Assembly (NCBI RefSeq): GCF_002761755.1
Contig: NZ_PEOG01000045.1
Coordinates: 1 to 47,189 of the forward strand
Direction of reading: 5' to 3'
From: Roseateles chitinivorans
GTDB lineage: Bacteria; Pseudomonadota; Gammaproteobacteria; Burkholderiales; Burkholderiaceae_C
DNA: 47,189 nt
Shown here: positions 8,474-17,480 of the stretch, piece after piece
Layout of the letters: each line of letters starts with the position of its first letter
Position numbering within the stretch: the stretch's first letter is position 1
Notes under the pieces: model-generated
Told to the model about the DNA's origin: nothing
The model's database searches: none
Seen by the model: only the letters and a program-made list of their open reading frames with translations
Position numbers and translations under genes: made by a program

Positions 8474-9492
8474 CGTTTCGGTGCCGCGACCTCAGCGGGA
8501 ACATCATCTTCGACGCCGACACGATGCCGACGGCTGGGGTGTGCCTCGGTGCCTTCGACATCCCAGCGGGCGTGGCGTTCTCGCAGACCTTCCCCGGCTA
8601 CACCGGCTCCACCATTCGCGTCCTCGACGCCCGCGGTTCGACGGCCTGGGGCTACACGGTGGACAACGATCTGGGCTATCCGCGCGTTACCTCACCAGCC
8701 GTCGCCGGCGATCGCTATTCCGTCACCGTCTGGGCGATGACGAAGCCGTCGTTGACGCCCCCGACTGGGATCGTGGTGACCCGGGCCGACCAGACCTCGA
8801 TCGTGCTCGCGCCAGGCGGCACCGGGCTTTACTACCTCGGCAGCGCGTCCGTGGTCTCCACGACGGCGAACTCGGGGCTCCTCACCGGCTCGGGCTCGAT
8901 GGGCTATCACACGCTGGAGTTCACCTCGTCGGTGCCCATCATCCCGGTGCTGGAGGTGCTCCAGGGCTACCACACCCAGCTGATCGAGGTCACGCGCCCG
9001 ACCTCGACGCTGTACCGATTCAAGGCGCGGCGCTGCGATCAGTCCAGCTCGGATGCCACAGGCTTCGCGACCCTGTTGGCGCCGCGCATCCTTTGCTACG
9101 GGCGCCGGACGTCGCCGATCGGCCCGCCGTTCTGCTACGTGAAGCGAGAGAACGGTGAACTGGCATGGGACCTCATGGCCGGGCAGAACGTCCTGCTCGG
9201 CGCCCTTGCGACGCCCACCATCGCAGCTTCCGCCGGGTCGCAGAGCTTCGCCGTCGGCAACGCCTCGGAGACCTATGGCGTGATCGGACCGAACGGCGGC
9301 TTCCGCAGGACCGGCACGGTGTCCGGCGCGACATGGCGGATGCGCGAGCTGGAACGGATGTTCAACCGGTCCAGCGACGGCAACCTCGTCTCCAACGAGA
9401 TCGCGACTTTCTCCTACCTCGCGGACTCGAACGAGACCTCGAGCCTGCAGTACGTCGCGCCACTCTTCGTCACACGTCACACGGGGATTTGA
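8470..9492 (+). CDS. Virion-associated protein, tail region
   Basis: The 340-residue beta-rich product has no recognised catalytic motif. It starts with a compact domain (MTFRCRDLSGNIIFDADTMP) resembling small phage tail-tip accessory proteins. An Ig-like middle and a C-terminal region with WRMRELERMFNRSSDGNLVSN follow. The start overlaps the fibre gene stop (ATGA), suggesting translational coupling and joint assembly with the fibre. Function is inferred from position only. Confidence 0.55.
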   Translation: MTFRCRDLSGNIIFDADTMPTAGVCLGAFDIPAGVAFSQTFPGYTGSTIRVLDARGSTAWGYTVDNDLGYPRVTSPAVAGDRYSVTVWAMTKPSLTPPTGIVVTRADQTSIVLAPGGTGLYYLGSASVVSTTANSGLLTGSGSMGYHTLEFTSSVPIIPVLEVLQGYHTQLIEVTRPTSTLYRFKARRCDQSSSDATGFATLLAPRILCYGRRTSPIGPPFCYVKRENGELAWDLMAGQNVLLGALATPTIAASAGSQSFAVGNASETYGVIGPNGGFRRTGTVSGATWRMRELERMFNRSSDGNLVSNEIATFSYLADSNETSSLQYVAPLFVTRHTGI

Positions 9493-9493
9493 A

Positions 9494-9787
9494 ATGGAAC
9501 TGCTCCAAGAGATCAGCCTCAACGGGCTGCCGCTGACCTACCACCGAATCGAGACCATGGAGGTTGACCTGCTGCGCGCCGTGGTGTCGCTGCGCGTGCA
9601 GTCCTGGTTCAGCCAGGCCGCGGCCGACTCCGGATCGCCGCCGCACCGCGCGCACGCCGTCGTCTCCATCGGAGACCCGCAGGAACTGGGGACGGTGCTG
9701 CTGCGGGCGCTGAACGGCGGGCCGCTGCAGGGCGCGCAGATCCTGCCGCCGCCGACGCCGCCAACGGCGCAAGACCCGTCGGCCTGA
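9494..9787 (+). CDS. Small hypothetical phage protein
   Basis: The 97-residue product begins 1 bp after the previous stop. It has an alpha/beta N-terminus (MELLQEISLNGLPLTYHRIE) and a Pro/Thr-rich end. No family is recognised. Its place between tail and ejection genes suggests a minor virion or assembly factor. Confidence 0.5.
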   Translation: MELLQEISLNGLPLTYHRIETMEVDLLRAVVSLRVQSWFSQAAADSGSPPHRAHAVVSIGDPQELGTVLLRALNGGPLQGAQILPPPTPPTAQDPSA

Positions 9788-9798
9788 TGCGGGGCCAG

Positions 9799-9815
9799 CG
9801 TGCCAAGGATGGCAG
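9799..9815 (+). promoter_or_regulatory. CANGGANG motif, copy 2 (GNAT leader)
   Basis: TGCC-AAGGAT-GGCA forms a perfect 4-bp stem with a hexaloop. The motif ends 9 nt before the start of the acetyltransferase gene. The AAGGA in its loop (9805-9809) is the only Shine-Dalgarno-like sequence there, 15 nt from the ATG. A protein on this loop would therefore directly mask initiation. Confidence 0.5.
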
Positions 9816-9824
9816 TCTGGCGCG

Positions 9825-10253
9825 ATGAGCGCAGAGCTGGTTTTCAACCTCACCGAGGTCGCCGACTTCATGCGGACGCGGTTGCCCGGCTTCCGCCTCT
9901 GCGAAGGGGCACGGGCCATCGGCCTGCGCCGCGACGGCGTCATCGTCGCCGGGGTCATCTACGAGGGGTTCAACGGGCCCAACATCTGGATGCACGTCGC
10001 GGCGGTGCCCGGCCGGCGCTGGCTGACCCGGGAGTACCTGCTGGCCTGCTTCCGCTACCCGTTTGAGGTCTGTGGGGTGCAGCGGATCACGGGCTACGTG
10101 GACGCCAGCAACACGGATGCGCGGCGCTTTGATGAGGCGCTCGGTTTCAAGGAAGAGGCACGCCTGAAGGGCGCCGCAGAGGATGGCGGTGATGTGATTC
10201 TCTATGTGATGCGTCGAGAGGATTGCCGCTATGGGACGGTTTCACCGAACTGA
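9825..10253 (+). CDS. GNAT-family N-acetyltransferase (phage)
   Basis: The 142-residue product has the GNAT layout: RRDGVIVAGVIYEGF (strands 2-3), NIWMHVAAVPGRRWLTREYLLACFRYPFE (strand 4 and acetyl-CoA-binding region), then VQRITGYVDASNTDARRFDEALGFKEE. The asparagine/Ala-Arg-Arg-Phe-Asp and ALGF signature near the end is typical of GNATs seen in phage late operons. The acceptor is unknown and could be a host or virion protein. It lacks a normal ribosome site; see copy 2 of the motif just upstream. Confidence 0.75.
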   Translation: MSAELVFNLTEVADFMRTRLPGFRLCEGARAIGLRRDGVIVAGVIYEGFNGPNIWMHVAAVPGRRWLTREYLLACFRYPFEVCGVQRITGYVDASNTDARRFDEALGFKEEARLKGAAEDGGDVILYVMRREDCRYGTVSPN

Positions 10254-11148
10254 CTTCGACCTGCTGCCGGAACACGCGTTCCGGCCGCGGGCAGGCCGCC
10301 GTGGCGGCATGACCCTGGAGGGCGGCGGCAAAGGCAGCAGCGCGCCGGCTCCCGATCCGCGTCTCGTCGAGGCGCAGATCAAGTCCATGGGCATCCAGGA
10401 CAACGCGATTCAGCAGATGCTGGCCAACAGCAACGAACTCGCGCCGCTGCAGAAGCAGCAGCTGCAGTTTGCGCTGGACAGCAGCAAGACGGCCTACGAG
10501 CAGTCCCAGTCCGACCGGCAGTGGCTGCTGTCGCGCCGGGACCAGCTGTCGGGCATGCAGGACAAGCTGGTCAAGGAAGCCCAGGACTTCAACACCGACG
10601 CGCGCCGCGAGGAACTCGCCGGCCAAGCCATGGCCGACGTCAACGCCGCGGCATCGAGTGCGCGCGACCAGTCCGCGCGCAGCATGGCGCGGATGGGCAT
10701 CAATCCGGCCAGCGGCCGCGCCGCCGCTATGGACCAGCAGCTGCAGCTCACGCAGACCGTGGCCGGCGCCGGTGCCGCGAACAACGCCCGCACCGCGGCG
10801 CGAGAGGAGGGCCGCGCCCTGACCGACCGTGCCGTCAACGCGCTGGCCGGCTACCCAGCGATGAGTTCGCAAGCAACGACCACCGGCGCCGCGCTTGGCG
10901 GCAGTGGCGTCGGCCTGACGTCGGCTTCCCTCGCAGGGCAGAACTCGGGCTATGGCTCAGCAGCGCAGATCGCTGCCCAGATGGGTGCCAACGCCACGAG
11001 CATGTGGGGCCAGCAGGCCTCCTACAAGACGCAGCAGGACCAGCTCAACCAGGGCGAAGGCTTTGGCGGTCTGCTAGGTGGCCTGGGCGGTCTCGCAGCC
11101 GGCGTCGGTTCGCTGTACGGCAGCGGGCTCTTTGGAAAGAAGGGGTGA
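10231..11148 (+). CDS. Internal virion (ejection) protein 1
   Basis: The 305-residue product is almost wholly helical and rich in Ala, Gln and Ser, with coiled-coil-like heptads (about 55-200). It has a Gly-rich tail ending in a hydrophobic stretch (GGLLGGLGGLAAGVGSLYGSGLFGKKG). Proteins of this type, placed after the tail genes and ahead of two larger helical proteins, are ejection proteins in short-tailed phages. They leave the virion with the DNA and help form a channel across the envelope. It overlaps the acetyltransferase gene by 23 bp. An internal start (ATG at 10309, residues GGM) is possible. Confidence 0.6.
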   Translation: MGRFHRTDFDLLPEHAFRPRAGRRGGMTLEGGGKGSSAPAPDPRLVEAQIKSMGIQDNAIQQMLANSNELAPLQKQQLQFALDSSKTAYEQSQSDRQWLLSRRDQLSGMQDKLVKEAQDFNTDARREELAGQAMADVNAAASSARDQSARSMARMGINPASGRAAAMDQQLQLTQTVAGAGAANNARTAAREEGRALTDRAVNALAGYPAMSSQATTTGAALGGSGVGLTSASLAGQNSGYGSAAQIAAQMGANATSMWGQQASYKTQQDQLNQGEGFGGLLGGLGGLAAGVGSLYGSGLFGKKG

Positions 11149-11153
11149 TCGAT

Positions 11154-12926
11154 ATGGCTCGACGCAGCGGATTCTCGGACTTCGTTCGGAACTTCGGGCT
11201 CGCCTATGACACGACGCGACGGGTCGGTGACGACATCCAGCTCGCTCAGATCGCGAATGCCAAGCCTGAGCAGTCGCAGGGCTTCACGGCTGAGGACGGC
11301 AAGCAGCTCGAGGCCATCGCCAATGCGAAGGACGCCGACGGGAAGCCGCTCTACACGCTCACCGCCAACGAGGACGGCAGCTATGACGTCGCGTCGGCCG
11401 CGGACCCGTCGATGCGCGGCACCGTCGCGCAGCGCGGCGTCACCGACTTCCTCGGCAACCGTACCGCCGGGACCCTGACCGATGACCAGGTCACCTCGGC
11501 GCGCCAGCAGGCCATGGCCGGCGTGATCTCGCGCACCAATCCCCTTGCCGGCATGCAGATGCTGAACAGCATCAAGCAGGGGCTGCGCGATGACCAGCGC
11601 TTCGGCTGGGAGCAGGCCACCAATGAGCGAGCGCTGCGCAAGGCGGACCAGGCCGACGCGGACGAGGAAGCCATTCGCGGCGCCGACGCGGCGACCTCCG
11701 AATGGCTGCAGAACCGCCTGCGCGGCGAGGATGGAACGACCCGCGCGGGCACGGTGGACGACCACCTCGCGGCCTCCAGCTTCCGTGCGATGAAGCTGGC
11801 GGAGGCAGGCCGGCTCAACGAGGCGAGCCAGGTCTACCGCGACTACGCGGCGCAGTCGATGATCAAGCTGCAGATGGAGGGTGCCGAGCGCGAGCAGGCG
11901 CTGGGCAAGGCCTCGGCTGCGCTGGCGGCCGGGGACCTGGACGGCGTGAAGGACTTCTACAACCGCTTCATCCCCGACGGCGCCCACGTCACCAGCGTCA
12001 CGCGCGGCAAGGGCGGCCAGATCGTGATCGAGCGAGAGACCTCGGACGGCCGCAAGCTGCCGTCGACGGTGATGAAGGACACCGGCCAGCTCGCGTCGGC
12101 GCTGACCGCGTTCAAGGATCCGATGGCGATCTACAACTACGCGCAGAACGAGTTCCGGAACAACCTGGCCATCCGGGCCGACAACCGGGCCGCAGCCGCG
12201 AACAGCAGGGAGCAGGCCGCCTTCGACGCCCAGGCGCCGCAGCGCCAACTCGCGAGCACGGTGGCGACGCTGCAGCTCGGCCTGGGCAACACCGACGACC
12301 CGAAGGAACGAGCCGACATCTCCGCCAAGCTCGGCGCCGTGACCGCCGGTGCCTTCGGTGCCAAGAAGGACCCGCCGACGGGGTACCGCTGGAAGACGGA
12401 CGGCAGCGGGCACCTCGAGCCCATCCCGGGCGGTCCGGGCGACAAGGCCGGCGCCCCGGGCAAGATCCCGGGCGAGGTGCAGCGGATGAACATCGCGATG
12501 CGCTCACTGAAGCAGGGCTTGAACGAGTACGAGACCGAGCTGAAGCGCTTCAACCCGCGAAACCCTGGCGATCAGGTCTCGCCCGAGGCCCGCGCGCGGA
12601 TCCAGTCGCTGGTCGCCGACTTGCAACTGCAGTTCAAGGAAGCCCAGGCGCTGGGTGCGCTGGCCGGACCGGACATCGAACTCATCAACAAGGCCCTGGC
12701 GAGCCCGACGTCGTTCCAGGGCGCTTCCTTTGGCCGGGACGGTCTCTACGCTCAGCTCGGCGAGGTCCGCAAGGCGCTCGACCGCCGCGAGGCCGCGATC
12801 GCGCGGGAGTTCAACCTGCCCGCGCCGGCTGGCGCCGCCTCGCAGCCCGCGGCGGCGCCGGCAGCGGCCGCCGCCTCGGGCGCGGCGACGGACTACAGCA
12901 ACCTCTGGGGAGGCAAGAAGCCATGA
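11154..12926 (+). CDS. Internal virion (ejection) protein 2
   Basis: The 590-residue product is mainly helical, with charged heptad-like segments through the centre and a low-complexity Ala/Pro C-terminus ending NLWGGKKP. The start ATG at 11154 lies 5 bp after the previous stop, behind AAGAAGGGGTGATC. Its size and position between two other helical proteins match the middle member of an ejection-protein set. No enzymatic motif is seen. The stop overlaps the next start by ATGA. Confidence 0.6.
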   Translation: MARRSGFSDFVRNFGLAYDTTRRVGDDIQLAQIANAKPEQSQGFTAEDGKQLEAIANAKDADGKPLYTLTANEDGSYDVASAADPSMRGTVAQRGVTDFLGNRTAGTLTDDQVTSARQQAMAGVISRTNPLAGMQMLNSIKQGLRDDQRFGWEQATNERALRKADQADADEEAIRGADAATSEWLQNRLRGEDGTTRAGTVDDHLAASSFRAMKLAEAGRLNEASQVYRDYAAQSMIKLQMEGAEREQALGKASAALAAGDLDGVKDFYNRFIPDGAHVTSVTRGKGGQIVIERETSDGRKLPSTVMKDTGQLASALTAFKDPMAIYNYAQNEFRNNLAIRADNRAAAANSREQAAFDAQAPQRQLASTVATLQLGLGNTDDPKERADISAKLGAVTAGAFGAKKDPPTGYRWKTDGSGHLEPIPGGPGDKAGAPGKIPGEVQRMNIAMRSLKQGLNEYETELKRFNPRNPGDQVSPEARARIQSLVADLQLQFKEAQALGALAGPDIELINKALASPTSFQGASFGRDGLYAQLGEVRKALDRREAAIAREFNLPAPAGAASQPAAAPAAAAASGAATDYSNLWGGKKP

Positions 12927-15112
12927 CCAAGAAGTGGGCCGAGGTCATCGCGACGCCTGAGTTCCGCGCGCTGAAGCCTGAGGACCAAGAGGCGGCGCGG
13001 GCTCAGTACTTCGCAGAGGTTGTCGCCCCTCAAGTCCCCAAGGACCAGGTCGACGCCGCGCGGTCGCAATTCGATGCCGAGTACGGGATCGGCGGCTCGC
13101 AGGTCCAGGCGCCGGCTGCTCCGCAGCGCAGTACCGGGCAGGAGATCGCGCGGCAGCTCGGTCTCACGGTGCGTCACAGCATCGCTGGGCTCACCGCGCT
13201 GCCGGGCATGGCGGCCGACGTCCTCGGCGCCGCGTACAACAAGACGGCCGACGCCGTCGCTGGCGAGAACAACGGGTTCCGCTTCCTGCCGACTTCAGTG
13301 GCGCTGCAGCGGAACATGACCACGGCGGGCCTGCCGGCACCCGAGACCGCGACCGAGCGCGTCGTCGGCGATGCCGCCGGCGCGATGGCCGGCGCGGGCG
13401 CGTCGGCGGCCGTGGGTAAGGTCCTGTCCGGGTCGGCCAGCAGTGTTGCCGCCAACGTAGGCACGAAGCTCCAGCAGGGCATGGGAGCCCAGACCGCAGC
13501 CGCCGCCAGCGGCGGCACCGCCGCCGGCGTCACTCGCGAGAACGGTGGCGGCATCGGCGCGCAGATCGCGGCCGGGGTCATCGGCTCCCTGCTGCCGGGC
13601 GGCGCGCCGGCGCTGGCGCGCGAAGGGACTCGGCGCCTGCTTCGCGGCGGCGAAGAGGGCCGCCAGCGCGTCGAGCAGGCCGTCCAGCTCTTCGACGAGG
13701 CCGCGGGCACGACGCCGAGCCTCGCGCAGGCGACGCAGGGGCGCGTCGCGACCGCTCTGGAGTCCGGGCTCGCGAAGGTTCCCGGCGGCGCCGGCGTGAT
13801 CTCCAAGTTTGCGCAGCGCCAGGCCGACGACATGCAGGCCGCCGTGCAGAAGCTGTCCGATGACCTCGCGCCCGGCGCCAGTGCGGTCAACGCGGGCGAG
13901 GCCATCAAGCGGGGTGTCGAGACGTTCAAGCGCGGCTTCAACGAAGTGCAGGCCGGGCTCTACGAAGAACTCGGGGAACTGCTGCCCAAGGGCCAACCCA
14001 TCGCGGTCGATCGCACGCGTCAGGCGCTGGCCGAGATGAATGCAGGGATCGAAGGCGCTCCGAACCTGTCGAAGTGGTTCAAGAATGCCAAGATCCAAGG
14101 CATCGAGAAGGCGCTTGGCGACGATCTCAACCTTTCGACCCAGGTGCCCGGGCAGAGCTCCGTGATGCCGATGGCTTCGCCACCGCCCGCGCTGCCCTAC
14201 GAGGCCATCAAGAAGCTGCGCACGCTGGTGGGAAAGGAGATCACCGACGGCTCGCTGGTGTCGGATGTTCCTCGATCGAAGTGGCGGGCCCTTTATGGGG
14301 CGCTGTCTGAAGACCTCGGCGACGCCGCCAAGGCCGCGGGGCCGCGAGCAGAGGAGGCCTGGGCGAAAGCCAACGACTACACCTCCAAGCACATGCAGCG
14401 CCTCGAGGAGCTGTCGGGCATCGTTGGCCGCGACGCGCCGGAGAAGGTCTTTTCGGCCGCGATCGCAGGCACTGCCGAGGGCGACACCATCATCAAGCGC
14501 GTGATGTCGGCGCTGCCGCTGGAGGAGCGCAACCAGGTCGCGGCCGCGGTGCTCCAGCGCATGGGGCGCGCCACCGCCGGCCAACAGAACGCCATGGGCG
14601 ACGCCTTCTCGCCCGAGACGTTCTTGACCAGCCTGGCCAAGATGAGTCCGCCGGCGCGGCAGACGATCTTCGGCGCCACGAGTTCGGACGACCTGCTCAA
14701 GCGCCTCGGTCAGATCGCGAAGATCTCGGAGACCCGGCGGGAGGGCAGCAAGGTCTTCGCGAATCCGAGCGGGACCGCCGGCGCAGGCGCGCAGATCGCG
14801 GTGGGGTCCGGGCTTGGCACGGCTGGGGTCCATGCGTTGAGCACCGGCGACGTGCTGCCGGTACTTGCCGCGACGGCGCCCATCGTGGGCTCCAACCTCG
14901 CGGCCCGCGTGATGACCTCGCCGAGGGTCCTGAGGATGGCGGCCAGTCGCACGCAGCTCTCTGACGGTGCTCCCGCGGTGGCCGTTGGCGCGGCAAGCCG
15001 CCTGAACAGCGCCGGTGACCTCGATCCCAGCGAGCGCGCCGTCGGCGAGGTCTACATGACCCCGCGCGGTCGCTTCGTCTGGCTCGGCAACGGTTGGGGG
15101 CCTGCGCGATGA
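12923..15112 (+). CDS. Internal virion (ejection) protein 3, large
   Basis: The 729-residue product has a soluble N-terminal helical domain, then a Gly/Ala-rich, membrane-friendly region (about 125-230). Long helical stretches (240-560) and a second hydrophobic Gly/Ala segment near 610-670 follow. It ends in a small basic beta tail (MTPRGRFVWLGNGWGPAR). Such large proteins with amphipathic membrane-seeking regions are expected for the translocation channel of a podovirus. No lytic transglycosylase motif is apparent. It overlaps neighbours at both ends by ATGA. Confidence 0.6.
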   Translation: MTKKWAEVIATPEFRALKPEDQEAARAQYFAEVVAPQVPKDQVDAARSQFDAEYGIGGSQVQAPAAPQRSTGQEIARQLGLTVRHSIAGLTALPGMAADVLGAAYNKTADAVAGENNGFRFLPTSVALQRNMTTAGLPAPETATERVVGDAAGAMAGAGASAAVGKVLSGSASSVAANVGTKLQQGMGAQTAAAASGGTAAGVTRENGGGIGAQIAAGVIGSLLPGGAPALAREGTRRLLRGGEEGRQRVEQAVQLFDEAAGTTPSLAQATQGRVATALESGLAKVPGGAGVISKFAQRQADDMQAAVQKLSDDLAPGASAVNAGEAIKRGVETFKRGFNEVQAGLYEELGELLPKGQPIAVDRTRQALAEMNAGIEGAPNLSKWFKNAKIQGIEKALGDDLNLSTQVPGQSSVMPMASPPPALPYEAIKKLRTLVGKEITDGSLVSDVPRSKWRALYGALSEDLGDAAKAAGPRAEEAWAKANDYTSKHMQRLEELSGIVGRDAPEKVFSAAIAGTAEGDTIIKRVMSALPLEERNQVAAAVLQRMGRATAGQQNAMGDAFSPETFLTSLAKMSPPARQTIFGATSSDDLLKRLGQIAKISETRREGSKVFANPSGTAGAGAQIAVGSGLGTAGVHALSTGDVLPVLAATAPIVGSNLAARVMTSPRVLRMAASRTQLSDGAPAVAVGAASRLNSAGDLDPSERAVGEVYMTPRGRFVWLGNGWGPAR

Positions 15113-16443
15113 GCGATCTGCAGCCCTTGACCGACGCCGAGGTCTTCGGTGCAGCGCAGCCCAGCGTGGACGCCAGCGCGCCCCAGGTGCTGACGGACGC
15201 CGACGTGTTCGCGCCGGCGGCACCCCAAGCCGGCGGAGCGCCCGGCGCTGTGACCTGGTTCAACGATGCCGGCGGCGACAGCCTGGGCGGCCAGTTCGCT
15301 GTCGTCGACCTTGGCGACATCACGGCCTCACACGACGCCGATCTCCGGCCGCGCGACGAACACGACGCGGGCATCGCGACTCAGGGCCGAGAGCGGGCGG
15401 ACCTTGAGCAGCGTGTCGGCAACATCGTGCGGAACTTCGACCCCGCCCAGCTCGGCGCAGCGGAGACCGCAGCCGAGGGGGCTCCCGTGGTCGGCGAAGA
15501 CGGCCACGTCGAGGACGGCAACGCCCGGGCCATCGCGCTGCAGCGGGTCTTCCTGGCCAACGGCCAGAAGGCGGAAGACTACCGGCAGTACCTGCGAGAG
15601 CAAGCGCCAGCGCTGGGCATCGACCCGGCCGTTATCGATGAGCTGCGCAAGCCGGTGCTGGTCCGGGTCCGGACGACGCCCACGGACCGTGCTGCCGTGG
15701 GCAGAAAGCTCGGCGACGTCGACCTCGTGCCGACGATGCGCGAGTCGTCGACCGAGCTGGCTCAGGCGATCGGAAGCGGCGAACTCGACCTCGAGGCCGA
15801 GGGCGGGCTCAGCCCGGAGACCAAGGACATCTTCTCGTTCCTGGCGAACAGCGCGGACCGCCCGGACGAGATCAGCGACATCATGACCGCGGCGAGGAGC
15901 GTGCTCGATGGCCTACCTGCAGAAGACGCCGTCCGGCGATACCTTGGCCAAGACCAAGAAGCTGGCGACGACCCTGGAATCGAACCCGCGGCTGCGCCGC
16001 GCGATGGCGGCGGTGATCCGCGCAATCAGGGACCGGGCGGAGAGCCTGGCGGGCTAGAGGACTGGCAGGACTTCCCCGCCGAAAGCGGGCACCGCGGCAT
16101 CGCGCGCGAGGACATGCCGCAGATTCGAGCCGAGCACCGCGGCGCCCTGACGCAGTTCCTGCTGGCGCGCGGGATCCCTCACGAGCAGGACGAGATCGCC
16201 GCCGAAGACCTGAAGCCAACGCAGGCCCGATGGTCGCCTGCCAAGGTCGCCGAGGCGGCGAACCGCGAGGGAGGGGAGAGGTCGATCCTGATCTCGTCTG
16301 ATGGGCACGTCATGGATGGACACCATCAATGGCTCGCCGCACTCGCGAACGAGGCGCCGGTGAGAGTCATCAGGTTTGCGGCGCCGCTGGATCAGCTGCT
16401 CGAAGAGGCCAAGCAGTTCCCGAGTGCAGGGGCCGCCGCGTAG
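15109..16443 (+). CDS. DdrB/ParB-like polyvalent phage protein, probably frameshift-fused
   Basis: The 444-residue product has two recognisable parts. Residues about 40-265 resemble the DdrB-like ParB superfamily domain: a DLGDITASHD segment, a long RNFDPAQLG helix and a VEDGNARAIALQRVF motif. Residues about 335-440 carry a second ParB-like domain, with KPTQARWSPAKV and the SSDGHVMDGHHQWLA motif, common in phage polyvalent proteins injected with DNA. The join (about 265-320) is a low-complexity Gly/Asp/Pro stretch with poor GC3. In the same region another frame (15908-16057) has near-perfect GC3, which suggests an indel near 15900 has joined two genes. Nuclease activity is not established. 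Confidence 0.6.
   Translation: MSDLQPLTDAEVFGAAQPSVDASAPQVLTDADVFAPAAPQAGGAPGAVTWFNDAGGDSLGGQFAVVDLGDITASHDADLRPRDEHDAGIATQGRERADLEQRVGNIVRNFDPAQLGAAETAAEGAPVVGEDGHVEDGNARAIALQRVFLANGQKAEDYRQYLREQAPALGIDPAVIDELRKPVLVRVRTTPTDRAAVGRKLGDVDLVPTMRESSTELAQAIGSGELDLEAEGGLSPETKDIFSFLANSADRPDEISDIMTAARSVLDGLPAEDAVRRYLGQDQEAGDDPGIEPAAAPRDGGGDPRNQGPGGEPGGLEDWQDFPAESGHRGIAREDMPQIRAEHRGALTQFLLARGIPHEQDEIAAEDLKPTQARWSPAKVAEAANREGGERSILISSDGHVMDGHHQWLAALANEAPVRVIRFAAPLDQLLEEAKQFPSAGAAA
15908..16057 (+). CDS. Nested high-GC3 frame, likely displaced end of the DdrB-like protein
   Basis: These 49 codons (MAYLQKTPSGDTLAKTKKLA...) lie inside the preceding gene in another frame and end in TAG. They encode a basic helical peptide with excellent GC3, unlike the overlapping frame. 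Either this is the original C-terminus of the DdrB-like protein, now out of frame, or a small overlapping gene. I favour the first. Confidence 0.4.
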   Translation: MAYLQKTPSGDTLAKTKKLATTLESNPRLRRAMAAVIRAIRDRAESLAG

Positions 16444-16450
16444 GGGCGGC

Positions 16451-17299
16451 TCAGTGGAGCCAGCCGAAGGTCTTGATGCCGGCCCAGGCCAGGTAGCCGA
16501 CGAAGAACACCACGATCGCGGCGAGGGCGAGGACCTGCAGAACGATGCCGTTCTCGTCCTTGTTCTTCAGGCGCGTGTTCTCGGCGCGCAGCAGATCCTG
16601 GGCCTCTTGCAGGCTCATCGGACGGGCGTTGGGATCGAACTTGTACGCCATGAAGCCAGCATACCAGCCGGCGATGCGTCGCCTCCACCCGAGGAAAGTC
16701 CCACCGACGCGGAGCTGGCGCTCCGCCAGCAGCACCGTGCCCTGCAACTGGTCGGCGCACACAGCCCGATCCAGCAGCAGCACTTCGCGGGCGACATGGC
16801 CGGCCACGGCGGCGGCCTGCTTTTGAAGCGGTCGCGCCACTGCCATCTCCCCCGTCCGCGGATCGATGGAGCGTTCGGCGATCGTGGCCGCGATCTCGTC
16901 GGCCAGCTTCATCGGCGGCAGTGCGACGGTGCCGCCGTCTGCCGCATAGATCTGCTCGATGCGCTGCCGCGTCGCTCGCAGCGCCGGATCCCGACGCGTG
17001 CCATCCAGCGTGCTGGCCAGGAACGAGCGCCAGGCGCCGCCCAGCGTTCGGCGCAGGCCGTGATGGCCGACGACCTCGTGCGCGATGACTTCGACGGCTC
17101 GGCGCTGGTCCAGCGCGCCAGCGACGAGGAACGTCTCGCCGCGGCGGGATGCGCCTTCGGCGTCGCTCGGCGCGGGAAAGGGGAGATCGGCTGCCGTCGG
17201 CACCACATGGATCGGCGGGCAGTCGCGCCACTTCGACGAGAAGTACTCCGCGATCGCATCGATGCGATCGGTCGAGGCCTCTTGTTCTGCTGCGGTCAT
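16451..17299 (-). CDS. Polyvalent-type zinc metallopeptidase with C-terminal membrane anchor
   Basis: The 282-residue product carries AHEVVGHHGLRR (about residues 78-89). This is the HExxxH-type signature of metallopeptidase domains in phage polyvalent proteins, where the HGLR extension is characteristic. The C-terminus has a strong membrane segment (VLQVLALAAIVVFFVGYLAWAG) just before the end. The gene is on the minus strand, convergent with the DdrB-like gene (7 bp gap). ATG at 17299 follows a plausible start; a GTG at 17314 would add five residues. Target unknown: cleavage of a host inhibitor or of envelope proteins are both possible. Confidence 0.6.
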   Translation of the reverse strand: MTAAEQEASTDRIDAIAEYFSSKWRDCPPIHVVPTAADLPFPAPSDAEGASRRGETFLVAGALDQRRAVEVIAHEVVGHHGLRRTLGGAWRSFLASTLDGTRRDPALRATRQRIEQIYAADGGTVALPPMKLADEIAATIAERSIDPRTGEMAVARPLQKQAAAVAGHVAREVLLLDRAVCADQLQGTVLLAERQLRVGGTFLGWRRRIAGWYAGFMAYKFDPNARPMSLQEAQDLLRAENTRLKNKDENGIVLQVLALAAIVVFFVGYLAWAGIKTFGWLH

Positions 17300-17480
17300 G
17301 TGGGTGCGGGTCACGGCGCGACGATGGGCGCGATCCTACCCGCGCGGCTAGGCCGGCGACACCCGCGAGTACGGGCGTCGGGCGACGTGGCGCGAGGCTC
17401 ACACCCCCCGAATCTCGCGATAGGGGCTCCACTCCTAGGCCGTTACAGTGCTGATACAAACAAATAAGCTGAGGGATGGG

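Noticed and set aside
13295..15223. Long minus-strand open frame opposite the ejection protein
   Set aside because: Codon positions show GC3 for the + strand gene; the antisense product is low-complexity.
16376..17467. Plus-strand open frame opposite the metallopeptidase gene
   Set aside because: It is the antisense of a clear metallopeptidase with the AHEVVGHHGLR motif; composition is mirror-like.
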